NCBI GenBank assembly: GCA_030431055.1 | Contig: JAUIJA010000003.1 | Span: forward strand, 124,001-188,000 | Direction of reading: 5' to 3' | Length of the DNA stretch: 64,000 nucleotides | Source: Bacteroidia bacterium | GTDB taxonomy: Bacteria; Bacteroidota; Bacteroidia; Flavobacteriales; Flavobacteriaceae | Part shown: positions 37,980 to 47,395 of the stretch, in pieces | Position numbering within the stretch: position 1 is the first letter of the stretch | Layout of the letters: each line of letters begins with the position of its first letter | Position numbers and translations under genes: made by a program | Notes under the pieces: model-generated | The model's database searches: none | What the model saw: only the letters and a program-made list of their open reading frames with translations | What the model was told of the DNA's origin: nothing

Positions 37980-38834
37980 ATGAAATGGAAAGGTAGAAGA
38001 CAAAGTGACAATGTTGAAGACAGACGTGGAATGTCAACTGGTGGAAAAGCTATTGTTGGTGGTGGAGCTTTAGGTATTATTATTTTACTATTACAAATAT
38101 TTGGCGGAGAAACTGGTCAAACTATTGCACCTGTTTTAGAGCAACTCAATCAAAGCCAACAAACTGAACAACTTCAAGAAAGACAATTAACTGCTTCTGA
38201 AATTGAATTAGGTGAATTTGCTTCTACTGTTTTAGCCGATACAGAAGATATTTGGACAAAAATTTTTCGTGAAAATAACTTAGGTGAATATGAAAAGCCT
38301 AAAATGGTATTATTTTCAGGAAGTGTACAAACAGCTTGTGGTGGTGCTAGTTCTGCTTCTGGTCCATTTTATTGTCCTGGCGACCATAAAGTGTATATGG
38401 ATTTAACTTTTTTTGAAGAATTGAAAAGTAAATTTGGAGCTAAAGGTGGTGATTTTGCAATAGCTTATGTAATTGCTCACGAAGTTGGTCATCATGTACA
38501 AACGTTACTGGGAACATCTGGCAAAGTAAGACAACTACAGCAAGGTAGAAGTCAAGCTGAAGCTAATAAACTTAGTGTTGCATTAGAACTTCAAGCAGAT
38601 TTTTACGCTGGTCTTTGGGCACATTATAATCAAAAGCATTTAGAAATGGGTGATATTGAAGAGGCTTTAAGCGCAGCTCATGCCGTAGGTGATGATGCCA
38701 TTCAAAGTAAAATGCAAGGTCATGTAGTGCCTGATTCTTTTACTCATGGAACTTCAGAGCAACGTATGGAATGGTTTATGAAAGGATATAAAACAGGAGA
38801 TATAAGATACCACGATACTTTTTCAGCATTATAA
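37980..38834 (+). CDS. Neutral zinc metallopeptidase (YpfJ / KPN_02809 family)
   Basis: 284 residues. An N-terminal cytoplasmic segment (KWKGRRQSDNVEDRRG), one membrane anchor (about 25-42, GGGALGIIILLLQIFGG), then a periplasmic peptidase domain with the zinc motif AHEVGHHVQ (HEVGHH at 167-172) and a downstream LELQADFYAGLWA that supplies the third ligand. FYCPGDHKVYMDL is a family signature. The substrate is unknown. Followed by a terminator. Confidence 0.92.
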   Translation: MKWKGRRQSDNVEDRRGMSTGGKAIVGGGALGIIILLLQIFGGETGQTIAPVLEQLNQSQQTEQLQERQLTASEIELGEFASTVLADTEDIWTKIFRENNLGEYEKPKMVLFSGSVQTACGGASSASGPFYCPGDHKVYMDLTFFEELKSKFGAKGGDFAIAYVIAHEVGHHVQTLLGTSGKVRQLQQGRSQAEANKLSVALELQADFYAGLWAHYNQKHLEMGDIEEALSAAHAVGDDAIQSKMQGHVVPDSFTHGTSEQRMEWFMKGYKTGDIRYHDTFSAL

Positions 38835-38855
38835 TTTATTTCTAAATAAAATTTT

Positions 38856-38881
38856 AAAGTCGGTTTTAAGCCGACTTTTTT
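38856..38881 (+). terminator. Terminator after the zinc metallopeptidase gene
   Basis: AGTCGG pairs with CCGACT, extended by a wobble, followed by six T. Confidence 0.82.
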
Positions 38882-38929
38882 ATTTATCATTTTTTTTGTT
38901 TAACTTTATACGTATTTCAATTAAACAAA

Positions 38930-40354
38930 ATGAAAATATTACTCACAGGTGCAAACGGATATGTAGGTAGAAGATTACTACCAGAGCTTTTAGCAAAAGG
39001 TTATGAAGTTACATGTTCTGTAAGAGATAAAAGTAGGCTTGGAATAGACAATGAAACATTAAAAAAAATCAAGATTTGGGAAGTAGATTTTTTAGAACCA
39101 ATTAATTTAAATGAGATTCCAAAAGATATTGATGTAGCTTATTACTTAATACATTCAATGACATCTAACACAGAAAATTTCGACGCTTTAGAAGCTCAAG
39201 CTGCAAAGAATTTCAAAAAATACATGTCTTTAACAAAATGTAAACAAGTTATTTATCTCAGTGGTATTGTAAATGATCCTGTATTGTCTAAACATATGAA
39301 TTCTAGGGTTAATGTAGAAAAAATTCTTTACCAAGGCTCTTATCATCTTACAGTCTTACGTGCTGGAATTATTGTTGGTTCAGGGAGCTCTTCATTTGAA
39401 ATTATACGTGATTTGTGCGAAAAACTTCCCTTTATGATAACTCCTAAATGGGTTTTAACCAAAACACAGCCTATTGCTATTAGAAACGTAATTCACTATT
39501 TAATTGGTGTCATAAATAATGAAAAATGTTTAAACAAATCTTTTGACATTGGTGGTCCAAATATTTTAACCTACAAGCAAATGATGGAACTATATTCTAA
39601 AGTAAGAGGATTTAAAATTATCATGTTTACAGTTCCATTCATGTCACCAAGACTTTCATCATATTGGTTATATTTTGTTACTTCAACAAGTTTTAATCTA
39701 GCCCAAAACTTAGTTGACAGTATGAAGGTTGAAGTAATTTGTAGAGATAATAAACTACAAGAAATATTGAATATTGAATCAATTACTTATGAAGATTCAA
39801 TCCGACTTGCGTTTAAAAAAATTGAACAAAATTTAGTAATATCTAGTTGGAAAGATAGTTTATCTAGTAGCCAATTTAATTCTCATTTGAAAAATTACAT
39901 TAAAATACCTTCTTATGGTTGTTTAAAAGACATTAAAAAAATTAAATTAACCAATAATAACAAAGCTTTAGAAAATATTTGGAGTATTGGTGGGGATAAA
40001 GGTTGGTATTATGGTAATTGGATGTGGAAGCTACGTGGTTTTATTGATAAAATTTTTGGAGGTGTAGGTTTGAGAAGAGGTAGAACAAATCCATTTCATC
40101 TCGATAATGGAGATTCTTTAGACTTTTGGAGAGTAATTTTAGCTGATAAAGAAAATAAAAGACTACTATTATATGCAGAAATGAAACTTCCAGGAGAAGC
40201 GTGGTTAGAATTTAATATTGATGAAAATAATTATTTAAATCAAATTGCTACTTTTAGACCAAAAGGAATACTGGGAAGACTATACTGGTATAGTATGCTT
40301 CCTTTTCATTATTTTATTTTTGACGGAATGTTAAAAAATATTGCTACAAAATAA
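38930..40354 (+). CDS. NAD(P)-binding epimerase-like protein with C-terminal DUF2867 domain
   Basis: 474 residues. The N-terminal atypical SDR domain (about 1-290) begins with the nucleotide loop TGANGYVGRRLLPELL and includes YLIHSM, QVIYLSGIVND and VLRAGIIVGSGSSSFEIIRDL. The C-terminal half (about 310-474), with WSIGGDKGWYYGNWMWKLRGFIDKIFGGVGLRRGR and a helix-strand core ending in PFHYFIFDGM, is DUF2867-like and may bind a lipid or hydrophobic ligand. The reaction is unknown. Its stop codon abuts the stop codon of yifB with no base between. Confidence 0.88.
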   Translation: MKILLTGANGYVGRRLLPELLAKGYEVTCSVRDKSRLGIDNETLKKIKIWEVDFLEPINLNEIPKDIDVAYYLIHSMTSNTENFDALEAQAAKNFKKYMSLTKCKQVIYLSGIVNDPVLSKHMNSRVNVEKILYQGSYHLTVLRAGIIVGSGSSSFEIIRDLCEKLPFMITPKWVLTKTQPIAIRNVIHYLIGVINNEKCLNKSFDIGGPNILTYKQMMELYSKVRGFKIIMFTVPFMSPRLSSYWLYFVTSTSFNLAQNLVDSMKVEVICRDNKLQEILNIESITYEDSIRLAFKKIEQNLVISSWKDSLSSSQFNSHLKNYIKIPSYGCLKDIKKIKLTNNNKALENIWSIGGDKGWYYGNWMWKLRGFIDKIFGGVGLRRGRTNPFHLDNGDSLDFWRVILADKENKRLLLYAEMKLPGEAWLEFNIDENNYLNQIATFRPKGILGRLYWYSMLPFHYFIFDGMLKNIATK

Positions 40355-41890
40355 TTATCCTAACCACCCTTCTCTATCCAAACTTCTATATTGAATAGCT
40401 TCAGCAATGTGATGCGATTGAATATTTTCAGAGAACTCCAAATCAGCAATAGTACGCGAAACTTTTAAAATTCTATCATACGCTCTAGCTGATAAATTCA
40501 ACCTTTCCATAGCTGTTTTCAATAATTGAAGTGAAGTTTCATCTAAAACACAATATTCACGAATTAACTTACTACTCATTTGGGCGTTATAATGTAAGTT
40601 TTGAAAGCTTTCAAATCGTTTCGACTGAATCAGTCGAGCTTTAGTAACACGTTCGCGAATAGCACTACTACTCTCTGCTTTTCTAGTTTCCGATAATTTT
40701 TCAAATGGAACTGGCGTAACTTCAATATGAATATCAATTCTATCCAACAATGGTCCCGAAATTTTACTCAAATAGCGTTGCATTTCTTGTGGTGAATTAC
40801 TCACTGGCGCATTTGGATCATTAAAATATCCACCTGGACTTGGATTCATACTTGCTACCAACATGAACGAAGATGGATACGTAATCGTAAATTTCGCTCT
40901 AGAAATGGTTACTTCCCTATCTTCTAAAGGTTGGCGCATAACTTCTAAAACTTCTCGTTTAAATTCTGGTAATTCATCTAAGAATAATACTCCATTATGT
41001 GCCAATGAAATTTCTCCAGGTTGTGGGTAACTTCCACCACCAACAAGTGAAACAGAACTTGCCGAATGATGTGGCGAACGAAACGGACGTTGCGTTAATA
41101 ATCCAGCTTCTTTAACTTTACCAGCAACAGAATGAATTTTTGTAGTTTCTAATGCTTCTTGCATTGTCATTGGTGGTAAAATACTTGGTAACCGCTTTGC
41201 CAACATTGTTTTACCTGCACCTGGAGGACCAATAAGAATAATGTTATGTCCACCAGCAGCAGCTATTTCCATACAGCGTTTAATACTCTCCTGCCCTTTT
41301 ACATCGGCAAAATCAAATTCAGGGAAATTTAAGGTTTTAGAAAATTCTTCTTCAGAATTAATTTTTGTAGGAACTAAATTTTCTTTACCGTTGAAAAAAT
41401 CAATTACTTCGTTAACATTTTCAATTCCATACACATCAATTTCATCAACAACAGCAGCTTCTTTAACATTTTGAATAGGCAATAAAACACCTTTAAAACC
41501 TTCTTCTTTAGCTTTTAAAGCAATAGAAAGCGCTCCTTTTATAGGCTGTAAGCTTCCATCTAATGAAAGTTCACCCATAATAATATAGTTTCCTATTTTA
41601 TCAGAGTTTATTTGAGATGAAGCCGCTAAAATTCCAACCGCAATAGTTAAATCATATGCAGAACCTTCTTTACGTAAATCGGCTGGAGCCATATTTATCG
41701 TAATCTTTTTTCCAGGAAAATGATGTTGGTTATTTTTAAGTGCAGCAGCAATTCGATAGCTACTTTCTTTTATCGCAGAATCTGGTAAACCTACTAAATG
41801 GTAACCAATTCCTTTATCGATATTTACTTCTACAGTAATGGTTGTGGCGTCAACACCGAAAACGGCGCTTCCAAAGACTTTTACTAACAT
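40355..41890 (-). CDS. YifB/ComM-family Mg-chelatase-like AAA+ ATPase
   Basis: 511 residues. An N-terminal Lon-protease-like S5 fold (about 1-170), then an AAA+ helicase-type core with Walker [18 protein letters not shown] and Walker [10 protein letters not shown], the sensor region [14 protein letters not shown] and [15 protein letters not shown], and a C-terminal Mg-chelatase-type domain with [20 protein letters not shown]. In naturally competent bacteria ComM promotes branch migration during transformation. Competence is not shown here. The cysteines near the PGGYF motif found in some homologues are absent. Confidence 0.92.
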   Translation of the reverse strand: MLVKVFGSAVFGVDATTITVEVNIDKGIGYHLVGLPDSAIKESSYRIAAALKNNQHHFPGKKITINMAPADLRKEGSAYDLTIAVGILAASSQINSDKIGNYIIMGELSLDGSLQPIKGALSIALKAKEEGFKGVLLPIQNVKEAAVVDEIDVYGIENVNEVIDFFNGKENLVPTKINSEEEFSKTLNFPEFDFADVKGQESIKRCMEIAAAGGHNIILIGPPGAGKTMLAKRLPSILPPMTMQEALETTKIHSVAGKVKEAGLLTQRPFRSPHHSASSVSLVGGGSYPQPGEISLAHNGVLFLDELPEFKREVLEVMRQPLEDREVTISRAKFTITYPSSFMLVASMNPSPGGYFNDPNAPVSNSPQEMQRYLSKISGPLLDRIDIHIEVTPVPFEKLSETRKAESSSAIRERVTKARLIQSKRFESFQNLHYNAQMSSKLIREYCVLDETSLQLLKTAMERLNLSARAYDRILKVSRTIADLEFSENIQSHHIAEAIQYRSLDREGWLG

Positions 41891-41924
41891 GGCGTATATA
41901 TTTAATTAATGGCTTATAATAGTA

Positions 41925-41932
41925 CAAATATA
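41925..41932 (-). promoter_or_regulatory. Probable -7 element for yifB
   Basis: Minus strand TATATTTG, 34 bases before the start. No clear -33 TTG. Confidence 0.4.
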
Positions 41933-41962
41933 GAAAAGTTTTTAATTACTGCTATAAATTAT

Positions 41963-41970
41963 TAAATTTG
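41963..41970 (+). promoter_or_regulatory. Probable -7 element for the symporter operon
   Basis: TAAATTTG fits the consensus, with no clean TTG at -33. It implies a leader of about 145 bases before the ATG at 42121. The leader contains small hairpins such as GGCTT-tatcac-AAGCC (42068-42083). No known riboswitch was recognised. Confidence 0.4.
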
Positions 41971-42120
41971 TGGCTCGTAGTTCTGTTTTTGCATTAGTGC
42001 AAAAGTCTTTTTAAGTATAAATTTATGCTTTCTTTTAAATCATTCGATTTGCAGTTTGCTGCGTCTAGGCTTTATCACAAGCCATAATCTGATCATAAAA
42101 AAACTGAAAATTCTATTATT

Positions 42121-43581
42121 ATGCACACAATAGATTATGTAATCTTTGTTGTATATATGTTAGCCATGCTTGGCGTTGGCTATTATTTTTACAAAAAAAA
42201 CAAATCTTCAGAAGACTTCTATGTTAGTGGTCGAAATATGAATAGTTGGCACATTGGGCTGTCTGTTGTAGCAACAGATGTTGGTGGCGGATTTTCCATT
42301 GGCCTTGGTGGATTAGGTTTTACAATGGGAATTTCTGGTTCTTGGATGCTATTTACAGGTTTACTTGGCGCATGGCTAAGTGCTGTTTTTCTAATTCCAA
42401 AAATTAGCAAATTAGGACACCAACATAAATTTTTCACGTTTCCGCAAATTTTTAACCATTTCTATAACGCAAAAGTGGCGCTCTTAGCTGGAATAATTTC
42501 TGCCATAGGCTATGTAGGATTTACCAGTTCACAAGTATTAGCTGGAGCCAAATTAGCTTCTGCAACTATTGAAGGATTAGATTTAAATTGGGCATTAATT
42601 GTAATGGGAGTCATTGCTGTTGTTTATACTTCGATTGGCGGACTAAAAGCAGTAATTTATACAGATACAATTCAATGGATAATCCTTTTAGTCGGATTAA
42701 TTTTTATAGGAATTCCTATTGCATATAACGCCGTTGGCGGATATAATGCTATAAAAGAAAGTTTAGATCCTAGTTATTTAAGCTTGCAGAATATTTCTTG
42801 GCATCAAATTTTAAATTGGTCTGTAACAATAATTCCTATTTGGTTTATTGGAATGACATTATACCAAAGAATTTATGCTTGTAAAAATGAAAAAGAAGCA
42901 AAAAAAGCTTGGTTTATTGCTGGAATTTTCGAATGGCCAATAATGGCTTTTATGGGAGTTATTTTAGGAATGTTAGCTAAAGTTGCCGCTAATCAAGGCT
43001 TATTTGATGGAATTACTCATGCTTCTGAAATGGATAGCGAAATGGGATTACCAATTCTTTTGAGCACAATTTTACCTATTGGATTAATGGGATTAATGCT
43101 TTCTTCTTATTTTTCAGCAATTCTTTCAACTGCCGATAGTTGTTTAATGGCCGCTTCTGGAAATATTGTAACCGATATTATTTCAAAATTTTCTAAGAAA
43201 GAATTCACGGAAAGTAAAATGCTTAAAATATCTCAAATTGTTACATTAAGCGTAGGTTTATTTGCCATCTTATTAGCTTCACAAATGCAGAATGTATTAG
43301 AACTAATGCTGTACTCTTATGCTTTTATGGTTTCTGGCCTATTAGTTCCTGTTATTGGAGCTTTATTTTGGAAAAAAAGTAATCCGAAAGCGGCTTTTTG
43401 GAGTATGCTTTTAGGAGGAACAACAACTATAAGTTTGATTTTATCGAAAAATGAGTTACCTTTTGGATATTCATTACCAAAACATTTAGATGCTAATATT
43501 TTTGGTATTTCAATTTCGTTAATCACATTTATTATTTTATCAAATTATCATCATAAAAAATTAATTAAAAATGGAATTTAA
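42121..43581 (+). CDS. Sodium:solute symporter (SSS family)
   Basis: 486 residues, 12-13 hydrophobic helices. SSS features: an N-terminal helix MHTIDYVIFVVYMLAMLGVGYYFYKKNK, DFYVSGRNMNSWHIGLSVVATDVGGGFSIG, YTSIGGLKAVIYTDTIQWIILLVG, and ILSTADSCLMAASGNIVTDII (the Na2-site Ser/Thr-rich helix). The substrate cannot be read from sequence. The downstream amidohydrolase and two racemases suggest an N-acyl amino acid, peptide or amino acid; that is inference. First gene of a five-gene coupled operon; GNAT overlaps by 11 bases. Confidence 0.93.
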   Translation: MHTIDYVIFVVYMLAMLGVGYYFYKKNKSSEDFYVSGRNMNSWHIGLSVVATDVGGGFSIGLGGLGFTMGISGSWMLFTGLLGAWLSAVFLIPKISKLGHQHKFFTFPQIFNHFYNAKVALLAGIISAIGYVGFTSSQVLAGAKLASATIEGLDLNWALIVMGVIAVVYTSIGGLKAVIYTDTIQWIILLVGLIFIGIPIAYNAVGGYNAIKESLDPSYLSLQNISWHQILNWSVTIIPIWFIGMTLYQRIYACKNEKEAKKAWFIAGIFEWPIMAFMGVILGMLAKVAANQGLFDGITHASEMDSEMGLPILLSTILPIGLMGLMLSSYFSAILSTADSCLMAASGNIVTDIISKFSKKEFTESKMLKISQIVTLSVGLFAILLASQMQNVLELMLYSYAFMVSGLLVPVIGALFWKKSNPKAAFWSMLLGGTTTISLILSKNELPFGYSLPKHLDANIFGISISLITFIILSNYHHKKLIKNGI

Positions 43582-44005
43582 AATTATTACTCCAGTCTCA
43601 GGAGATCATCAAATATATACAAGACAAGTCATTGCAGATTTTTTATTTAAACACCTTGAACAATATGGCGATGAAGTTGAAGATATTTTAAAGTGTATTG
43701 CTTATACAATGAACCCAGATAAAGGAGGAACTATCATTGTAGGAGTTGATGAAAGTGAAATCGTTGGTATTACAATTTTAAACAACACTGGAATGAAAGG
43801 TTATATACCTGAAAACATTTTGGTTTATATCGCAGTAGATAATAGTAAGCGAGGAAAAGGTTACGGAAAAAAAATAATGGAAAAAGCTATTGAAGTTACT
43901 AGCGGAAGTATTGCTTTACACGTCGAACCCGACAATCCTGCTAAAAAGCTTTATGAAAAATTAGGCTTTACCAGTAAATATTTAGAAATGCGATTAACCA
44001 AATAA
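43571..44005 (+). CDS. GNAT-family N-acetyltransferase
   Basis: 144 residues. The acetyl-CoA-binding motif A is IAVDNSKRGKGYGKKIMEKAIE (R/Q-x-x-G-x-G/A), preceded by a strand ENILVYIAV and followed by a motif B strand, ALHVEPDNPAKKLYEKLGFTSK. The start overlaps the symporter stop by 11 bases. The substrate is probably a small amine or amino acid, given neighbouring racemases and amidohydrolase; this is inference. 6 bases before the amidohydrolase gene. Confidence 0.92.
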   Translation: MEFKIITPVSGDHQIYTRQVIADFLFKHLEQYGDEVEDILKCIAYTMNPDKGGTIIVGVDESEIVGITILNNTGMKGYIPENILVYIAVDNSKRGKGYGKKIMEKAIEVTSGSIALHVEPDNPAKKLYEKLGFTSKYLEMRLTK

Positions 44006-44011
44006 ATCGCT

Positions 44012-45142
44012 ATGGAAGAATTAATTCAATTTCGAAAAGAACTACATCAAAATCCAGAAGTATCAGATTTTGAAACCGAAACAGCCATTCGTGTTCAGAA
44101 GTTTTTAAAACAATATCCGCCAACTGAATTACTTACAAATATTGGTGGAAATGGAATTATTGCTGTTTATAAAGGGAAAGCGAAAGGAAAAACTATTTTG
44201 CTTAGATGTGAATTAGATGCTTTACCTATTCAAGAAATTAATACATTTAGTCATCGTTCTAAAACCGAAAATGTTTCTCATAAATGCGGACATGACGGAC
44301 ATATGGCAATTCTTTGCGGTTTGGCTAAAGAAATCTATGAAAATCCTATAGAAAAAGGAACTGTAATTTTGTTATTTCAACCTGCAGAAGAAAACGGAAA
44401 CGGAGCTGTAGCTATTGTTAATGAAGAAAAGTTTAAAAGTTTAAAACCCGATTATGTTTTCGCACTACACAATTTACCAAGCTATGATAAAAATGAAATA
44501 GTAGTTAAAAACGGAACTTTTACTTGCGCAGTTAATAGCATAATTGTAGAATTACACGGTAAAACTTCTCACGCTGGAGAACCTGAAAAGGGAATCAATC
44601 CAGCAATGGCAATTAGTGAAATTACCACTGCTTTTTTAGCTAAAACACAACCCGATTTACATAAAGAAAATTATTGCATCATTACTCCTATTCATATTAA
44701 TATGGGTGAAAAAGCTTATGGAGTTTCGGCTGGCTATGGCGAAGTTCATTTTACGATTCGTAGCGATAAAAATTCATTTATGGAAAATATTGAAAGTGAA
44801 TTTGAAACTATTGCTACAGAAATTGCTAAATCCTACAATTTAAAACCAAAAATATATTGGACAGAAAGTTTTAAAGCCAACGAAAATAATAGTGAAGCTG
44901 TAGATTTTGTTCGTAAAGCTACAAAAAAATCAAATCTTACATTACTTGAAAAACAAGTTCCTTTTACGTTTGGTGAAGATTTTGGGTTATTTACACAGCA
45001 ATATAAAGGCGCAATGTTTGGCTTAGGAGCAGGAAAAGATGTTCCGGCATTACATAATCCTGATTATGACTTTCCAGATGAAATAATTCCTGCTGGAATT
45101 TCAGTTTTTCACAACTTAATTAATGAAGTTTTAGATGCATAA
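44012..45142 (+). CDS. M20-family amidohydrolase (N-acyl amino acid hydrolase type)
   Basis: 376 residues. Metal site: HKCGHDGHMA (about 90-99), with the HDGH motif and an essential cysteine two before it; PAEENGNGAVAIV holds the catalytic glutamates, HNLPSY and GKTSHAGEPEKGINPA (dimerisation domain histidine) follow. FTFGEDFGLFTQQYKGAMFGLGAG is the C-terminal ligand region. Such enzymes release amino acids from N-acyl or indoleacetyl conjugates, or act on succinyl-diaminopimelate-like substrates. The 3' end overlaps the next gene's ATG by 8 bases. Confidence 0.92.
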   Translation: MEELIQFRKELHQNPEVSDFETETAIRVQKFLKQYPPTELLTNIGGNGIIAVYKGKAKGKTILLRCELDALPIQEINTFSHRSKTENVSHKCGHDGHMAILCGLAKEIYENPIEKGTVILLFQPAEENGNGAVAIVNEEKFKSLKPDYVFALHNLPSYDKNEIVVKNGTFTCAVNSIIVELHGKTSHAGEPEKGINPAMAISEITTAFLAKTQPDLHKENYCIITPIHINMGEKAYGVSAGYGEVHFTIRSDKNSFMENIESEFETIATEIAKSYNLKPKIYWTESFKANENNSEAVDFVRKATKKSNLTLLEKQVPFTFGEDFGLFTQQYKGAMFGLGAGKDVPALHNPDYDFPDEIIPAGISVFHNLINEVLDA

Positions 45143-46283
45143 AAATTCGGTAATAGAAGTTAATAAAAGTGCTTATCAAAACAATATTGATTTTCTGAAG
45201 AAAACCTTTGGTAAAAAAGTCATTTTCTCTTCAGTAGTGAAAGGAAACGCTTATGGTCATGGTTTAAAGGAATTTGCAAAAATGGCTTATAATTGTGGTG
45301 TAAGACACTTTTCAGTTTTCGATGTTGAAGAAGCTAAAGTTATTTTTGATGTTCTAGGTAATAACGTAACCATATTAATCATGGGATTTGTTGCCGATGA
45401 TGATTTGCCTTGGGTTATTGAAAATCAAATTGAGTTTTTTGTTTTTGAACGCTATCGTTTAGCAAAAGCTACAAAAGTTGCCAAAAAACTGAATATTAAA
45501 GCTATAATTCATATTGAAGTAGAAACAGGAATGAACCGAACTGGTTTTACAATTCCTATGCTTAAAAAAGTAACGCAATTTTTAATTAAAGAAAAAGAAT
45601 TTCTTCGATTTAAAGGTTTATGTACGCATTATGCAGGAGCTGAAAGTATTGCTAATTATTACCGAGTGAGTAAACAAATTGAAGTTTTTAAAAAAGCCGA
45701 AGAAATTTTTATTGAAAATGGCATTCAGCCTGAAATTAAACACACAGCTTGTTCTGCTGCTTCAATTATGTTTCCAGAAACTCGAATGGATTTAGTTCGA
45801 ATTGGAATTTTACAATTTGGCTTATGGCCAAGTAGTGAAGTCTTAGTTTCGTATTTAAATTCTAAAAAAAATAAAAAAGATCCGTTGCAACGTATTATCA
45901 AATGGAAAAGTGAAGTAATGAGTGTAAAAAGAGTAAAACCAGGGGAGTTTGTAGGCTATGGAATAAGCTTTATGGCTAAAGAAAAAATGAAAATTGCTAC
46001 CGTTCCGCTGGGTTATGCACACGGTTATAGTCGGTCTTTAAGTAATACAGGACGAGTTTTAGTAAAAGGACAATTTTGTAGAATTATTGGAACTGTAAAT
46101 ATGAATATGCTTACAATTGACGTTACAAATATTGACCACGTAAGAAAAGGAAATGAAGTTGTTTTATTAGGTAACCAAGATGAAACTTCAATTACAATTG
46201 CTTCATTTAGCGATTTCAGTAACCAACTTAATTATGAATTATTAACACGAATTTCAAAATCAATTCCTAGAAAAATAATATAA
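45135..46283 (+). CDS. alr: Alanine racemase (fold-type III PLP enzyme)
   Basis: 382 residues. PLP lysine Lys36 in VVKGNAYGHG, the catalytic tyrosine Tyr275 in FVGYGISF, RIGILQFGLWPS (PLP phosphate contact and pyridine arginine) and MNMLTIDVT. These fit Alr, which makes D-alanine for peptidoglycan or, in catabolism, interconverts D/L-alanine. It is translationally coupled on both sides (8-base overlap upstream; TAATG one-base overlap downstream). The cluster context points to a catabolic copy rather than the cell-wall copy, as an inference. Confidence 0.93.
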   Translation: MHKNSVIEVNKSAYQNNIDFLKKTFGKKVIFSSVVKGNAYGHGLKEFAKMAYNCGVRHFSVFDVEEAKVIFDVLGNNVTILIMGFVADDDLPWVIENQIEFFVFERYRLAKATKVAKKLNIKAIIHIEVETGMNRTGFTIPMLKKVTQFLIKEKEFLRFKGLCTHYAGAESIANYYRVSKQIEVFKKAEEIFIENGIQPEIKHTACSAASIMFPETRMDLVRIGILQFGLWPSSEVLVSYLNSKKNKKDPLQRIIKWKSEVMSVKRVKPGEFVGYGISFMAKEKMKIATVPLGYAHGYSRSLSNTGRVLVKGQFCRIIGTVNMNMLTIDVTNIDHVRKGNEVVLLGNQDETSITIASFSDFSNQLNYELLTRISKSIPRKII

Positions 46284-47356
46284 TGGCATTTATAAAACTA
46301 TATAGAGAAAAGCTTAAAGAAAATTATCAGTTTTTAGACTCGATTTTTAAAGAACGTGATATCGAATGGGGTGTCGTTACAAAATTACTTTGTGGAAACA
46401 CCATTTACCTAAAAGAAATTATAGAATTAGGGGTAACAGAAATGTACGATTCTAGAATTAGTAATCTCAAAGAAATAAAAAAACTAAACCCTAATATCGT
46501 TACAGCCTATATAAAGCCTCCTTCAAAAAGAAATATTAAACGCGTAGTAAAGTTTGCCGATGTAAGTTTCAATACCGAAATTTATACTATAAAGATGCTT
46601 TCGGAAGAAGCTGTCAAACAAAAGAAAACTCATAAAATCATTATCATGATTGAAATGGGCGATTTAAGAGAAGGTGTTTTAGGTGAAGAATTACTGTCGT
46701 TTTACGAACAAGTTTTTAGTTTACCAAATATCGAAATCGTTGGTATAGGAACTAATTTAAATTGTTTAAGTGGTGTAATGCCTACACAAGATAAATTAAT
46801 TCAGTTAAGTCTTTACGAACAATTGATTGAAGCCAAATTTAACGTAAGAATTCCTTGGGTTTCTGGTGGAACTTCAGTTGCCATTCCGCTTTTATTAAAA
46901 AATGCCCGACCAATGGCTGTTAATCATTTTAGAATTGGTGAAGCTTTATTCTTTGGTAAAGACATTTTTACAGGAGAAACCATTACAGGAATGCACAATG
47001 ATGTCTTTAAATTGTATGCTGAAGTTATTGAAATTACCGAAAAACCCGATAATCCTATTGGTGAACTGGGTGAAAATGTAGCTGGAAATACTTATGAAAT
47101 AGAAGAAGACACTGATTTAGGTCAAACTTCATTGCGTGCAATTCTCGACATTGGTTTACTCGACATGCAACCACAATATTTAGAAACTGACAATCCAAAT
47201 ATAACTATTGTTGATGCAAGTTCGGACATGATGGTTGTTGATATTTCAAACTCTGAAAAAGATTATAAAATAGGTGATTTAGTTTCCTTTAAATTGCAAT
47301 ACATGGGAGCTTTATATCTATTAAATTCTGATTATATTGAAAAAGTTGTTGAATAA
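46283..47356 (+). CDS. Ornithine/alanine racemase-like fold-type III PLP enzyme (Orr/YhfX group)
   Basis: 357 residues, a second, distantly related racemase. The PLP lysine is Lys34 in VVTKLLCGN. The chain IEMGDLREGVLGEELLSFYEQVF, GIGTNLNCLSG, WVSGGTSVAIPLL and FRIGEALFFGKD is like ornithine racemases and YhfX proteins rather than Alr. The substrate amino acid is unknown. The C-terminal beta domain lacks the Alr tyrosine motif GYG. Start ATG overlaps the alr stop by one base. Last gene of the operon, followed by a strong terminator. Confidence 0.88.
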   Translation: MAFIKLYREKLKENYQFLDSIFKERDIEWGVVTKLLCGNTIYLKEIIELGVTEMYDSRISNLKEIKKLNPNIVTAYIKPPSKRNIKRVVKFADVSFNTEIYTIKMLSEEAVKQKKTHKIIIMIEMGDLREGVLGEELLSFYEQVFSLPNIEIVGIGTNLNCLSGVMPTQDKLIQLSLYEQLIEAKFNVRIPWVSGGTSVAIPLLLKNARPMAVNHFRIGEALFFGKDIFTGETITGMHNDVFKLYAEVIEITEKPDNPIGELGENVAGNTYEIEEDTDLGQTSLRAILDIGLLDMQPQYLETDNPNITIVDASSDMMVVDISNSEKDYKIGDLVSFKLQYMGALYLLNSDYIEKVVE

Positions 47357-47360
47357 AATA

Positions 47361-47395
47361 AAAAAATCCCAATCTTTCGATTGGGAATTTTTTTA
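47361..47395. terminator. Bidirectional terminator between the racemase operon and dsbD
   Basis: TCCCAATC (47367-47374) pairs with GATTGGGA (47379-47386) over TTTC, with an A-run before and T-run after. Confidence 0.92.
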
